Positions 32,982 to 41,401 of a stretch of DNA of 55,831 nt are shown here, one piece after another. The notes under the pieces were generated by a model that was not told the DNA's origin, searched no databases, and saw nothing but the letters and a program-made list of their open reading frames with translations. Each line of letters starts with the position of its first letter. Within the stretch, counting starts at the first letter, position 1. The translations under genes were made by a program, and so were the position numbers. The DNA is from Flammeovirgaceae bacterium BBD 1991-12 (lineage in GTDB: Bacteria > Bacteroidota > Bacteroidia > Cytophagales > Cyclobacteriaceae). Where the stretch lies: positions 1 to 55,831 of the forward strand of contig LYSV01000113.1 in the NCBI GenBank assembly GCA_001657315.1, read 5' to 3'.

Positions 32982-34859
32982 ATGGGAAAAGACATCGGTT
33001 TGTGCCTCGTATACCGGGATATGTGGCAATCTTCCGGTAAATACATGCCACGTGTAGATCAGTTGGTAAGAGTGGCAGGACCCATTGTAGATATGGGATG
33101 TTTCCGTCGGGTAGAGACCAACGGCGGTGGATTCGAACAGATCAATCTGCTTTATGGTGAAAACCCAAACCATTCCGTAAGGCAGTGGACCCAGCCTTTT
33201 AACCACGCGGGTATCCAGACACAAATGCTCGAGCGTGGCCTGAATGCACTAAGGATGTACCCGGTTCCCGGGGACGTGCGCAGGCTTATGTTCAAGGTAA
33301 AGAAGATACAGGGAACGGATATTTCACGGTCGTTTGACGGGCTGAACGACACAAGAAATCTCAAACTTTCCATCGATTATGCCAAAGAGGGCGGTATGAT
33401 CTCGCAGGCAGCCCTTTGCATCACTTATTCCAGGGTTCACACTGTCGATTACTTCGTCAATATGGCTGGTGAGCTGATCGATATGGGAGCTGAAGAGATC
33501 GCCATTAAGGACATGGCAGGGATCGGACGTCCGGTTTCCATTGGAAAAATTGTGGAGGGGGTAAAATCAATAAAGAAGGACATTCTGGTGCAATACCACG
33601 GGCATTCAGGACCGGGATTTTCAATTGCCTCTTCTCTGGAGGCTGCCAGGGCGGGTGCTGAGATCATTGACGTAGCTATGGAACCCCTGTCCTATGGCAC
33701 AGCTCATGGCGATCTCCTTACAGTGCATGCCATGCTAAAGGATGCTGGTTTTTCCATTCCTGATATCAATATGAAGGCCTACATGCAGGCCCGTTCCCTT
33801 ACTCAGGAATTCATCGACGATTTCCTTGGGCTGTACATTAACCCGTACAACCGCCTGATGAATGCCCTGCTAATAGGCCCGGGATTGCCAGGGGGCATGA
33901 TGGGAAGCCTGATGGCCGACCTCGAGAACAATCTTAAAAGCCTGAACAAATGGATGGAGAAACATGATCGGCCTGCTGTTACTCAGGATGAGCTAATGAT
34001 CAGGCTGTTTGAGGAAGTAGAGCAGATATGGCCGATGATGGGATATCCGCCTTTGGTAACGCCCTTTAGTCAGTACGTAAAGAATGCAGCGCTGATCAAC
34101 GTAATGCAAATGATGAAAGGCAAGGAGCGGTGGTCCTTGCTTGATGACAATACATGGGACATGATGCTGGGTAAATCAGGCAGGCTGCCCGCGCCCATTG
34201 CAAATGAACTGCGGGAATTGGCAGTAGCTCAGAGCAGGGAGTTTTTTGAAGAGGACCCACAGGATCTCTACCCGGACGCTCTGGATGAGGTGCGTAAGGA
34301 AATGAATGAGAAGGGGTGGGACCATGGTGAAGATGACGAAGAGCTGCTGGAATACGCCATGCATCCCCAGCAATATGAGGATTACAAGTCAGGCAAGGCG
34401 AAAAAAGCTTTCGAAGCTGATGTGACCAACCGCAGGAAAAACAAGGTTGCCACCCCGGAAGCTATAAGCCCTGCACCTGTTGCCGACACTATGCCCAAAG
34501 CACTTGATATTTCCGTGAATGGGGAGAAATTTAAAGTGGAGATCGCTTATGGGAACAGGACAGGACAGAAAGCAGCAGAGAAAACACCGTCAGTTTCTGA
34601 ACCAGTACCTTCTTCCAATGGCATATATCAGGAAATTTTAGCGCCGCTGGAGGGGAAGTTTTATGGAAGTAAGGATTCCGGAGAGAAGGCGTTACATGTT
34701 GGCGACAGTGTGCAAGAAGGGGACGTGGTATGCTACATAGAGTCCATGAAGGTCAGTAATGCTGTGAAGGCGGACAAAAGCGGGACCGTAGTGGATATTT
34801 ATTTCAAAGACGGTGATGAAGTGATGGATGATGATGTACTTTTCAAGCTGAAACCGTAA
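32982..34859 (+). CDS. oadA: Oxaloacetate decarboxylase alpha subunit with biotin carrier domain
   Basis: 625 residues. The TIM-barrel carboxyltransferase begins 'LCLVYRDMWQSSGKYMPRVD', in which RDxxQS matches the catalytic RDAHQS of OadA/PycB. It includes 'EIAIKDMAGIGRP', with the carbamylated-Lys region, and 'QYHGHSGPG', with metal-binding His residues. A linker rich in Pro/Ala (about 490-540) leads to the biotinyl domain with 'ESMKVSNAVKAD', whose Lys is biotinylated. It transfers the carboxyl group to biotin for decarboxylation by OadB. The N-terminus differs from the proteobacterial DTTLRD form but fits Bacteroidota homologues. The actual substrate may be oxaloacetate, methylmalonyl-CoA or a related acid. 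Confidence 0.88.
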   Translation: MGKDIGLCLVYRDMWQSSGKYMPRVDQLVRVAGPIVDMGCFRRVETNGGGFEQINLLYGENPNHSVRQWTQPFNHAGIQTQMLERGLNALRMYPVPGDVRRLMFKVKKIQGTDISRSFDGLNDTRNLKLSIDYAKEGGMISQAALCITYSRVHTVDYFVNMAGELIDMGAEEIAIKDMAGIGRPVSIGKIVEGVKSIKKDILVQYHGHSGPGFSIASSLEAARAGAEIIDVAMEPLSYGTAHGDLLTVHAMLKDAGFSIPDINMKAYMQARSLTQEFIDDFLGLYINPYNRLMNALLIGPGLPGGMMGSLMADLENNLKSLNKWMEKHDRPAVTQDELMIRLFEEVEQIWPMMGYPPLVTPFSQYVKNAALINVMQMMKGKERWSLLDDNTWDMMLGKSGRLPAPIANELRELAVAQSREFFEEDPQDLYPDALDEVRKEMNEKGWDHGEDDEELLEYAMHPQQYEDYKSGKAKKAFEADVTNRRKNKVATPEAISPAPVADTMPKALDISVNGEKFKVEIAYGNRTGQKAAEKTPSVSEPVPSSNGIYQEILAPLEGKFYGSKDSGEKALHVGDSVQEGDVVCYIESMKVSNAVKADKSGTVVDIYFKDGDEVMDDDVLFKLKP

Positions 34860-34875
34860 GTCTGTCGGCCAGGTT

Positions 34876-36066
34876 ATGGGTTTATTTGAAAAGCTATTTG
34901 AAATGACCGCCTTCAGCCGCCTGGCTGAGGAGCCGGCCGGTCTGCTGATGATCCTGATCAGCTTTTTGCTGCTCTACCTCGGCATAAAGAAAAAGTATGA
35001 ACCCTTGCTCCTGGTACCTATTGGCTTTGGTATGCTTATGGCCAACTTTCCGGGTTCCAACCTTGGCATAGTCAAGATCAGGGATCACATGACCCTGCTG
35101 GACATTGCTTCCGAGCATGGCATCATGAACTTCGTTTACTATTCGTTGATCAAAACGGGTTTTCTGCCACCAATAATCTTCCTGGGTGTTGGTGCCCTTA
35201 CCGATTTTGGACCTATGCTTCGTAACCTGAGGCTGGCCTTTTTTGGTGCCGTAGCACAGATTGGCATTTTCACAGTTATGATCTCTGCCGTGGCCATAGG
35301 GTTCACGCTGAAAGAAGCAGCATCTCTCGGTATCATAGGAGGTGCGGACGGGCCTACCGCCATTTATACTACGATAATTCTGGCCCCTCATCTGCTGGGG
35401 CCCATCGCCATTGCTGCCTACTCGTATATGGCGCTGGTACCGGTTATTATTCCGCTGGTGGTGCGGTTCACCGTGTCAAAAAAAGAATTGCAGATCAACA
35501 TGAAGGAGCAGGACCGATTGTACCCTTCCAGACGACCGATAAAAAACATGGCAGCAGTAAAGGTGCTTTTCCCGATCATGGTGGGGGCCGTAGTGGCCTT
35601 TATGGTACCTTCCGCCATACCGCTGATAGGATTGCTCATGTTCGGTAACCTGGTAAAAGAAGCAGGCTCCATCACCGGCAGACTTTATGAAGCTGCCTCA
35701 GGGGCCATCCTGAACACCGCCACGATATTCCTTGGGCTGGCGATAGGTGCTACCATGACGTCCAGCGCATTTCTCAACGTACAGACCATAATGATCATAG
35801 TCGGTGGATTTGTGGCTTTTGCCATATCCATAGCCGGGGGCATATTTGCTGTAAAAGCCTACAACCTTTTTTCCAGAAAAAAGATAAACCCGCTGATAGG
35901 AGCCACCGGCCTGAGCGCAGTACCTATGGCCTCCAGGGTGGCTAATGAGCTGGCGCTGAAGCATGATCCAGGAAATCACTTGTTGCAGTACGCCATGGCA
36001 AGTAACATCTCCGGGGTGATCGGCTCAGCGGTGGCGGCCGGGGTTCTGATTACTTTTTTGAGCTAA
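34876..36066 (+). CDS. oadB: Na+-translocating decarboxylase beta subunit
   Basis: 396 residues, about nine membrane segments. The conserved 'GIIGGADGPTAIYTT' with the functional Asp and 'LGIVKIRDHMTLLDIASEHG' are typical of OadB/MmdB/GcdB. It catalyses decarboxylation of carboxybiotin in the membrane and couples it to Na+ export. It starts 16 bp after oadA. The set points to a sodium-motive-force economy, as in many marine Bacteroidota. Confidence 0.93.
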   Translation: MGLFEKLFEMTAFSRLAEEPAGLLMILISFLLLYLGIKKKYEPLLLVPIGFGMLMANFPGSNLGIVKIRDHMTLLDIASEHGIMNFVYYSLIKTGFLPPIIFLGVGALTDFGPMLRNLRLAFFGAVAQIGIFTVMISAVAIGFTLKEAASLGIIGGADGPTAIYTTIILAPHLLGPIAIAAYSYMALVPVIIPLVVRFTVSKKELQINMKEQDRLYPSRRPIKNMAAVKVLFPIMVGAVVAFMVPSAIPLIGLLMFGNLVKEAGSITGRLYEAASGAILNTATIFLGLAIGATMTSSAFLNVQTIMIIVGGFVAFAISIAGGIFAVKAYNLFSRKKINPLIGATGLSAVPMASRVANELALKHDPGNHLLQYAMASNISGVIGSAVAAGVLITFLS

Positions 36067-36068
36067 GA

Positions 36069-36126
36069 GGTCAAAGTTCAATGTTCAAAGTTCCATGTTT
36101 GAACTTTCAACTTTGAACATGGAACG
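36069..36126. repeat. Inverted repeat after oadB (GTTCAA-word family)
   Basis: GTTCCATGTT (36090-36099) pairs with AACATGGAAC (36116-36125). Overlapping copies of CAAAGTTC and TTTGAAC allow alternative pairings. It has the same word composition as the repeats after tpx and at 38011-38085. It begins 3 bp past the stop codon and may act as the operon terminator. Confidence 0.65.
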
Positions 36127-36187
36127 ATTGTATCACAACGTTTATTAATGTAGATTTAGCTGTATTTTGTGTCTATAGCTTTAACCG

Positions 36188-37336
36188 TTGATCAAGCCCT
36201 CAGCCCTCTTACTTCTTTTCGCTACGCTCATTGGAACTTCTCAGGGTCAGGATAGTGGCTATGGGGTTACAGCATCCTATGGTTCCGGAATGTCAGGCCC
36301 GCTTGCTTTTTATCAGAAGTACATATCTCCGGTGAAGGGGCGGCATTTGTGTTCCATGTACCCTTCATGCTCGCAGTATGCCAAACAAGCCTTTGCCAAC
36401 ACGGGAGCATTCAACGCGTGGTTTGGAACAGTGGACCGCCTGTTGCGCTGTGGTCAGGATACGCACCATTACAGCCTGAAGCTGGTGAACGGAAGGTATT
36501 TATATTATGATCCCTTACCTGCTGTTACCGATATGGATACGCTTATACTGAAGGTCAATGATCAGGTTACAGATCAAAGCTTTGCGGATCGGCTTTACCA
36601 TTCGGGCCAGTTTGACCTGGCCTTGCTGGAATACCAAAGACAGCTTTTTCATGAAGAGCGACTGCACATTGCTCAGCCACTTCGATATAAAATGGCGTTA
36701 TGTCACTACCAAAATGAGGCATATGACAAGGTTCGCGAAGTATACGATACGCTGATGACAGAAGGGGTAGACAGTGACTCTCTGTTTTACCGGGTCTCTG
36801 TCCTGCAGGTAAAGGCATTCGTAGCTCAAAAAGACCACAAAAATGCCAACGCCATATTGATGACATTGGTTAACGACAGCAGAGAAGAATCGAAGTTGCT
36901 ACATGGACTCGTTCAGCTGGCAGACAGCAGATTCGGCGAAGCTTCCATCACTTTTGGCTCAGTGCCCGGTGTTAAACAGAACCCTTTAACTTTTGAGGCT
37001 TTGACATCATTGGAGCAGGACTATGAAAACCTGAACCGGAAAAGTATCTGGACAGCGGCACTTTCCAGCGCTGTACTGCCCGGAGCCGGATATGCCTATG
37101 CAGGCAGGAAAGGTACAGCGCTCATGGCACTGCTGATCAACGGGCTGTTTATCTGGACGTCTGTGGAGGCCTTTAACGCCGGGAGATATGCGCTTTTTAC
37201 CACCACCGGCATCCTCGGGCTCGGATGGTATATTGGTACAATAAGAGGCAGTGCTGAAGCTGCCCTCAACTACAACAGAAAAAAGAAAGAGGAATTTATC
37301 CAATCCCGTATCCATTTAATCAATACCCTGTTATGA
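36188..37336 (+). CDS. YidD-domain protein with signal peptide, TPR-like region and C-terminal membrane domain
   Basis: 382 residues from a TTG start; the TTG is required to keep the signal peptide (MIKPSALLLLFATLIGTSQG), and no ATG precedes it. The YidD/Haemolytic domain (about 38-105) is clear: 'FYQKYISPVKGRHLCSMYPSCSQYAKQAF...DRLLRCG'. A helical TPR-like region follows (about 125-270), then a DUF5683-like C-terminus (about 283-380: 'SAVLPGAGYAYAGRKGTALMALLINGLFIW' with two spans). YidD is normally a 70-90 residue cytoplasmic helper of YidC-dependent insertion. Here the domain would be exported and tethered. Its stop overlaps the next ATG. Confidence 0.8.
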   Translation: MIKPSALLLLFATLIGTSQGQDSGYGVTASYGSGMSGPLAFYQKYISPVKGRHLCSMYPSCSQYAKQAFANTGAFNAWFGTVDRLLRCGQDTHHYSLKLVNGRYLYYDPLPAVTDMDTLILKVNDQVTDQSFADRLYHSGQFDLALLEYQRQLFHEERLHIAQPLRYKMALCHYQNEAYDKVREVYDTLMTEGVDSDSLFYRVSVLQVKAFVAQKDHKNANAILMTLVNDSREESKLLHGLVQLADSRFGEASITFGSVPGVKQNPLTFEALTSLEQDYENLNRKSIWTAALSSAVLPGAGYAYAGRKGTALMALLINGLFIWTSVEAFNAGRYALFTTTGILGLGWYIGTIRGSAEAALNYNRKKKEEFIQSRIHLINTLL

Positions 37337-38004
37337 AAATGATCAGAATTTTTGCATCACTACCGTTGTTCTTCCTTGCACTTTCCGGCGGTTTTGTACA
37401 TGCTGCTGATAAAGCTCCAAATTTGAAAATTGTAAAGGCAGTAAACCCGGATAATCCCAGGGAATCCTATCTGATCATTGAGTCATCAGACCCAAAATTA
37501 AAGGCCGAGCTCAGCGAGGTGCTGGAGGGCTTCCCTACGCTTATCAAATTTGAAGAGCCTGACGAGAATTCTGCTCTGAGGTCATTGCTGGTGGTAGCGC
37601 GCAAAAATGAATTTATTCAAAAAAGACATGCCACCCGGGACTGTCTGATCGGTGTAGGAGCGTGTGTTTTGGGTATAGGTATAGTGCAGGGTGGTGATGA
37701 CTATGATGAAAATAATCCTCCCTCAGGTTTCCATGCCTTTGTCGGCGATAAGGTAGTGACCGGAGGGACAGCCTGCCTGGTGGGAGCCCTCTGGGTCACC
37801 GGGATAGTATTTGGAATAAAGGGTATCATAGAGATATTTTCAAAGGACGACACCCTTGGAATGCTGAACGATGAATGGGATGCAGACGATATCATCAAAC
37901 AGACCTCACTGAAAAAGAAAAGCGAAAAGGAGTTTACAATCGATCGATCCGTATTGATCCAGAAGAAGGTACTGCCGTACATACTGGTGAATACATGGAC
38001 ATAG
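37333..38004 (+). CDS. Hypothetical secreted or membrane protein coupled to the YidD-fusion gene
   Basis: 223 residues with a signal peptide (MKMIRIFASLPLFFLALSGGFVHA). The middle has two glycine-rich hydrophobic stretches (about 105-120 'CLIGVGACVLGIGIVQGG' and 138-165 'GGTACLVGALWVTGIVFGIKGIIEIF') that could form a membrane hairpin. The C-terminus is charged (SLKKKSEKEFTIDRS). I do not recognise a family. The ATGA overlap with the YidD fusion gene indicates translational coupling, so they probably work together. Confidence 0.7.
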   Translation: MKMIRIFASLPLFFLALSGGFVHAADKAPNLKIVKAVNPDNPRESYLIIESSDPKLKAELSEVLEGFPTLIKFEEPDENSALRSLLVVARKNEFIQKRHATRDCLIGVGACVLGIGIVQGGDDYDENNPPSGFHAFVGDKVVTGGTACLVGALWVTGIVFGIKGIIEIFSKDDTLGMLNDEWDADDIIKQTSLKKKSEKEFTIDRSVLIQKKVLPYILVNTWT

Positions 38005-38010
38005 GGAATA

Positions 38011-38085
38011 GTTCTACGTTCAATGTTCTGCGTTCAAGGCAAGGCAACGTAGAACATTGAACGTAGAACGTAGAACATTGAACCA
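38011..38085. repeat. Inverted repeat with 19-bp perfect arms (GTTCAA-word family)
   Basis: GTTCTACGTTCAATGTTCT (38011-38029) pairs exactly with 38051-38069, followed by a further partial copy (GTAGAACATTGAAC). It lies between convergent genes and may serve both as a bidirectional terminator. Confidence 0.8.
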
Positions 38086-38086
38086 T

Positions 38087-40603
38087 CTAGTTCCCTACAA
38101 GAAACACCGCATTGCTGAAAAGCAGCTTGCCGTTTTCCCAAAAGCCCCGAAAGAGGGGATTGTCTACCATATAAACGATCTGGCCGCTACCCTTTTGTTC
38201 TACACCAAAGACAAGGCTGTTCTCCAGCTTATCGACAGCCTTGAATCCTGCAAAACCGCTGACAGGTGTAGATTTTTTCTTTAATACCCCTACGTTCTGG
38301 CCGGTTTCCAGATAGGCAAATCGCAGGTTGTTGGTCTTTAAGGAAAAGTATTCATTGTCATAGCCATAGGCCAGAGGGTTAGAGTTGTCCAGTGAAACCC
38401 TGAATATGGCTCCGAAGATCGAGCTGGACAGGCCGTCGCGTTCATAAGCCTCAAAGGGTTTTAACTGATCTTCGATACTTGGTGTGTCTTTTTTATTGGC
38501 ATCCTTCTCCTTTTTTGTAAACTCCTTCAGCAAAAATCCATTCTTGTCCTTGAAGGCATTCAGCGCTGCGCCGATGGCTATAACCTTTCCTCCACTTTTT
38601 ACCCAATCTGAAAGTTCATTCAATACACTTTCAGAAAACAATCGGTAGCGACCATTGGGAATGATCAGCACATCATAGTTGTCCAGATCAACACGACCAA
38701 AATAATCCGTTCGTATGGCTGTGATCGGGTAATCCAGTTGCTGTTCAAAAAAGTGCCATATTTCACCAAAACTCAGGGAAGAGGTCTGCTCCCCGGAAAG
38801 CACGGCAATTTTCGGTATCTCGATCCTGGCGATCTCGCCGGAACCCAGGTCCACTCCGGAATCAACAAAACCGGTATGAGCCGGGATCAGTGACCGTTCA
38901 TATTTTTTGGCGGCGTCCAGGAGTATCCGGTCGAAGCTGTCACCGAATTTCTCATTGGTCCGTCGTGTTATTACAATCGTTCCCTTTTGATAGGAATTAC
39001 CCTCAAGCCTGAAGGGCCGGTGTGCCACCCGGGTGTTAATACCCTGTTTCAACACAGCTCCCAACCATTTCACGTCCTGAAGGCTCCCGTATTTCAGGAG
39101 GTATGCATACGGTTTCCTGTCCGTGTTCACCGTAGCGCTTTCCGGTAGCACATACTGCCCCGATACATTTACCTTTTCCGGTAGAGCGTAGGCCTCCAGT
39201 CCGTAGGCATAGGGCAGCGACCACGCTGTGATGTCATAGGTGAGGGTGTCGGAAAGTTTGGCTACCGGCTCAAACAATGCGGTTACCAGCCTTGACTTGG
39301 GTTGATAGGTACTGATCACCAGATCATTGCTGGCTATGGATACTGATGAAGCCGTGTTTTTCCGGTAGCTGAATCCGTTAAGTACCTTTCCTGCACCGGC
39401 CCGGCCATAACGGATCTTTTGCCTGTCAAGAAAATTGATGATCATCTCAATTTTATCGTGGCCGTTGGAACCCTTGACGACATAGGTTTTGTATCTTCCG
39501 GAAGGATTGGTCACATTTTGTCTGAAATAGCTGGCAAATTCCGAGGTGAGCCGGTCTGCATTAAGCGCCGATATTTCTACTGTGGATATGCCCGTGGTAA
39601 AATGATGGTCGATGCGATCCTTCAGGGTAAGTGTATCCTTATACTCGGTTATGATACCCAGGCCAGCAAAGCCATGGCCTGCCTGCTCGTAGGTCATTCC
39701 AATGGCGCCATTATAGGTAGGATAGGTGTCTCCATAGCTAGGATACAGCAGATCGAATCTTTCTTTGGTAAAGTAAAGCCAGTTTTCCCTGTCAAAGTAT
39801 TTCGCATGATTTTTACCAATAGTAGTCTGAAACTCCCTTTGCCACGGGGTGATCACTTCATGGAAAGGTTCAGCTGCAGGAGCAAAGTAGTAGGGGCTGT
39901 TGTAACCCTGTTCATGAAAATCTACATGAATATGAGGCAGGATCTCGTTGTAAAGACGCATTCTTTGTAAGGACTCCTGCTGCGTCTGCCACGCCCAGTC
40001 GCGGTTGAGATCGAACAGATAATGGTTTGGCCGGCCTCCTGGCCATGTTTCACGATGCTCCATAGCATCACCATTGGGATTAAAACGCTGATTGGCAAAT
40101 TGATTATAGAAATTGGCATAGCGGTCCCTGCCATCGGGATTGATGCACGGGTCTATGACCACCACGGTATTTTTCAGCCACGCCTGAGCTCTGTCACTCA
40201 CCACCAATTCATGAATGGTTTTCATGGAGGCTTCTATGGAAGAAGCCTCGTTGCCATGGATATTATAGCTAAGCCAGACTATGGCAATATCATCGTCAGT
40301 TGCGTTACCATCAAGCATTCTTGCGCGCCTAAGATTGTTTTCCCTGATCTCATTCCACCGGTCTATGTTTTCCTGTGCCGAGACCATGACTGTGATCAGC
40401 GGACGGTGCTCATAGGTCTCGCCGTACTGATGCAATTTCACATTGGGTGTGGTCTCAGCTATATGCTGAAAGTATTCCACCACTTTATGATGACGTGTAA
40501 ATCTCTCGCCAAGTTTATAGCCTAAAAATTCATCAGGGGATTTAAGCTGGGCGTGAACAGCACCAGCAAACATAAAAAGGAGAACAAAAAGCTTTTTTTT
40601 CAT
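38087..40603 (-). CDS. M14-family zinc carboxypeptidase, secreted
   Basis: 838 residues with signal peptide MKKKLFVLLFMFAGAVHAQ. The zinc site is HxxE in 'WLSYNIHGNEASSIEASMKT' with the third His in 'HVDFHEQGYNSPYYFAPA'. The substrate-binding 'DPCINPDGRDRY' and 'HRETWPGGRPNHYLFDLNRDW' follow the M14 pattern. The C-terminal ~330 residues include a glutamine-amidotransferase-like fold (about 615-760, 'YDVLIIPNGRYRLFSESVLNELSDWVKSGGKVIAIG') common to this Bacteroidota subfamily. It would trim peptides in the periplasm or outside. Its stop lies 2 bp from the inverted repeat at 38011-38085. Confidence 0.92.
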   Translation of the reverse strand: MKKKLFVLLFMFAGAVHAQLKSPDEFLGYKLGERFTRHHKVVEYFQHIAETTPNVKLHQYGETYEHRPLITVMVSAQENIDRWNEIRENNLRRARMLDGNATDDDIAIVWLSYNIHGNEASSIEASMKTIHELVVSDRAQAWLKNTVVVIDPCINPDGRDRYANFYNQFANQRFNPNGDAMEHRETWPGGRPNHYLFDLNRDWAWQTQQESLQRMRLYNEILPHIHVDFHEQGYNSPYYFAPAAEPFHEVITPWQREFQTTIGKNHAKYFDRENWLYFTKERFDLLYPSYGDTYPTYNGAIGMTYEQAGHGFAGLGIITEYKDTLTLKDRIDHHFTTGISTVEISALNADRLTSEFASYFRQNVTNPSGRYKTYVVKGSNGHDKIEMIINFLDRQKIRYGRAGAGKVLNGFSYRKNTASSVSIASNDLVISTYQPKSRLVTALFEPVAKLSDTLTYDITAWSLPYAYGLEAYALPEKVNVSGQYVLPESATVNTDRKPYAYLLKYGSLQDVKWLGAVLKQGINTRVAHRPFRLEGNSYQKGTIVITRRTNEKFGDSFDRILLDAAKKYERSLIPAHTGFVDSGVDLGSGEIARIEIPKIAVLSGEQTSSLSFGEIWHFFEQQLDYPITAIRTDYFGRVDLDNYDVLIIPNGRYRLFSESVLNELSDWVKSGGKVIAIGAALNAFKDKNGFLLKEFTKKEKDANKKDTPSIEDQLKPFEAYERDGLSSSIFGAIFRVSLDNSNPLAYGYDNEYFSLKTNNLRFAYLETGQNVGVLKKKSTPVSGFAGFKAVDKLENSLVFGVEQKGSGQIVYMVDNPLFRGFWENGKLLFSNAVFLVGN

Positions 40604-40704
40604 ATGTAAAGATCAGTTTTCATGGTTGATGAAACTTTTGTGTAGTAACTTATCCATTTTCATCATAATAGGATAAGTCAAAGTTTCAGTAAATGTTACA
40701 ACTT

Positions 40705-40740
40705 AAGATACCAGACGGATCCGTAACTGCCGGTATCTTT
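40705..40740. terminator. Stem-loop near the stop of the small anchored protein
   Basis: AAGATACC (40705-40712) pairs with GGTATCTT (40732-40739); the T-run is on the plus strand. The flanking genes are on the minus strand, so termination there would be weak. Role uncertain. Confidence 0.35.
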
Positions 40741-40741
40741 T

Positions 40742-41077
40742 TCACAGGGATCTTTTCAGGGTGTAAGAATAAAACAGGTATCCATTCATGGCGGCTACTG
40801 AGCTGTTGACCAATGAATAACCCTCACGGTTAAGATCTTGCAACGCTTTTGCTACGCCACTGTAGTCTTCTTTCTTTAGTACTTTCAGAATACTCATTTC
40901 CATTTCCGAACCGTCTCTGCTGACAGATAGTGTCTTTTGCCGGCCTCTGTCTTCCACATACACCAAGGCATATTCTTCTGATTGTTGCTGACGGGTCATA
41001 CTCTTAAATGAAAAAATTATTCCTGATAGTAGAAATAATAGAATAATGAAGAGGGTTTGGAAATTAGGTTTTTTCAT
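40742..41077 (-). CDS. Small membrane-anchored protein, DUF4177-like C-terminus
   Basis: 111 residues. An N-terminal anchor or signal (NFQTLFIILLFLLSGIIFSF) is followed by 'EYALVYVEDRGRQKTLSVSRDG' and 'ALQDLNREGYSLVNSSVAAMNGYLFYSYTLKR'. The latter resembles DUF4177-type small domains where an 'LN..G..lv' helix precedes a terminal strand. Function unknown. It stands alone between the M14 peptidase and a non-coding stretch. Confidence 0.65.
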   Translation of the reverse strand: MKKPNFQTLFIILLFLLSGIIFSFKSMTRQQQSEEYALVYVEDRGRQKTLSVSRDGSEMEMSILKVLKKEDYSGVAKALQDLNREGYSLVNSSVAAMNGYLFYSYTLKRSL

Positions 41078-41401
41078 ATTTCGTGGTTTGGTCTGATTCC
41101 ATAAAGCCTATGAATATACCCAATATGCTCCTTGGATCAATAGCCCCGGGATCATTATTACCCGATTTTTTACAGATGGCAAAGAATGAAACTTTAGTGG
41201 CGCTAAAGCTCCGGTTTTTGTTCTGCTTTTTACTTCAACGGGTACTATTTGGCAATCTTTACCCTTTTATTTACTTCTTGCAAGTGGTGTCACGACTATC
41301 CGGGTCAGGGAGCATAAGCACAGTATCGAATGTTGCCATGATTTTCATAGTAGGTCTTTTCAGAAACCTTGTTAACTTGTGTGCCGGTAATGTAGAGGGT
41401 T
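41078..41401. other. Intergenic region without a convincing gene (324 bp)
   Basis: A plus-strand frame at 41083-41409 has no family features and overlaps the next start, so I treat it as chance. The region holds one divergent copy of the AGTGGTGYCACGACT repeat (41283-41297) and the sequence AGTGGCGCTAAAGC around 41200. Confidence 0.5.

Noticed and set aside
32982-34859. OadA as a degenerate decarboxylase because the usual DTTLRD start is missing
   Set aside because: RDMWQSS preserves the key Arg-Asp-Gln-Ser pattern and fits a known Bacteroidota variant; no evidence of decay.
39419-39970. Plus-strand ORF of 183 codons opposite the M14 peptidase
   Set aside because: Shadow of the strongly conserved minus-strand peptidase frame.
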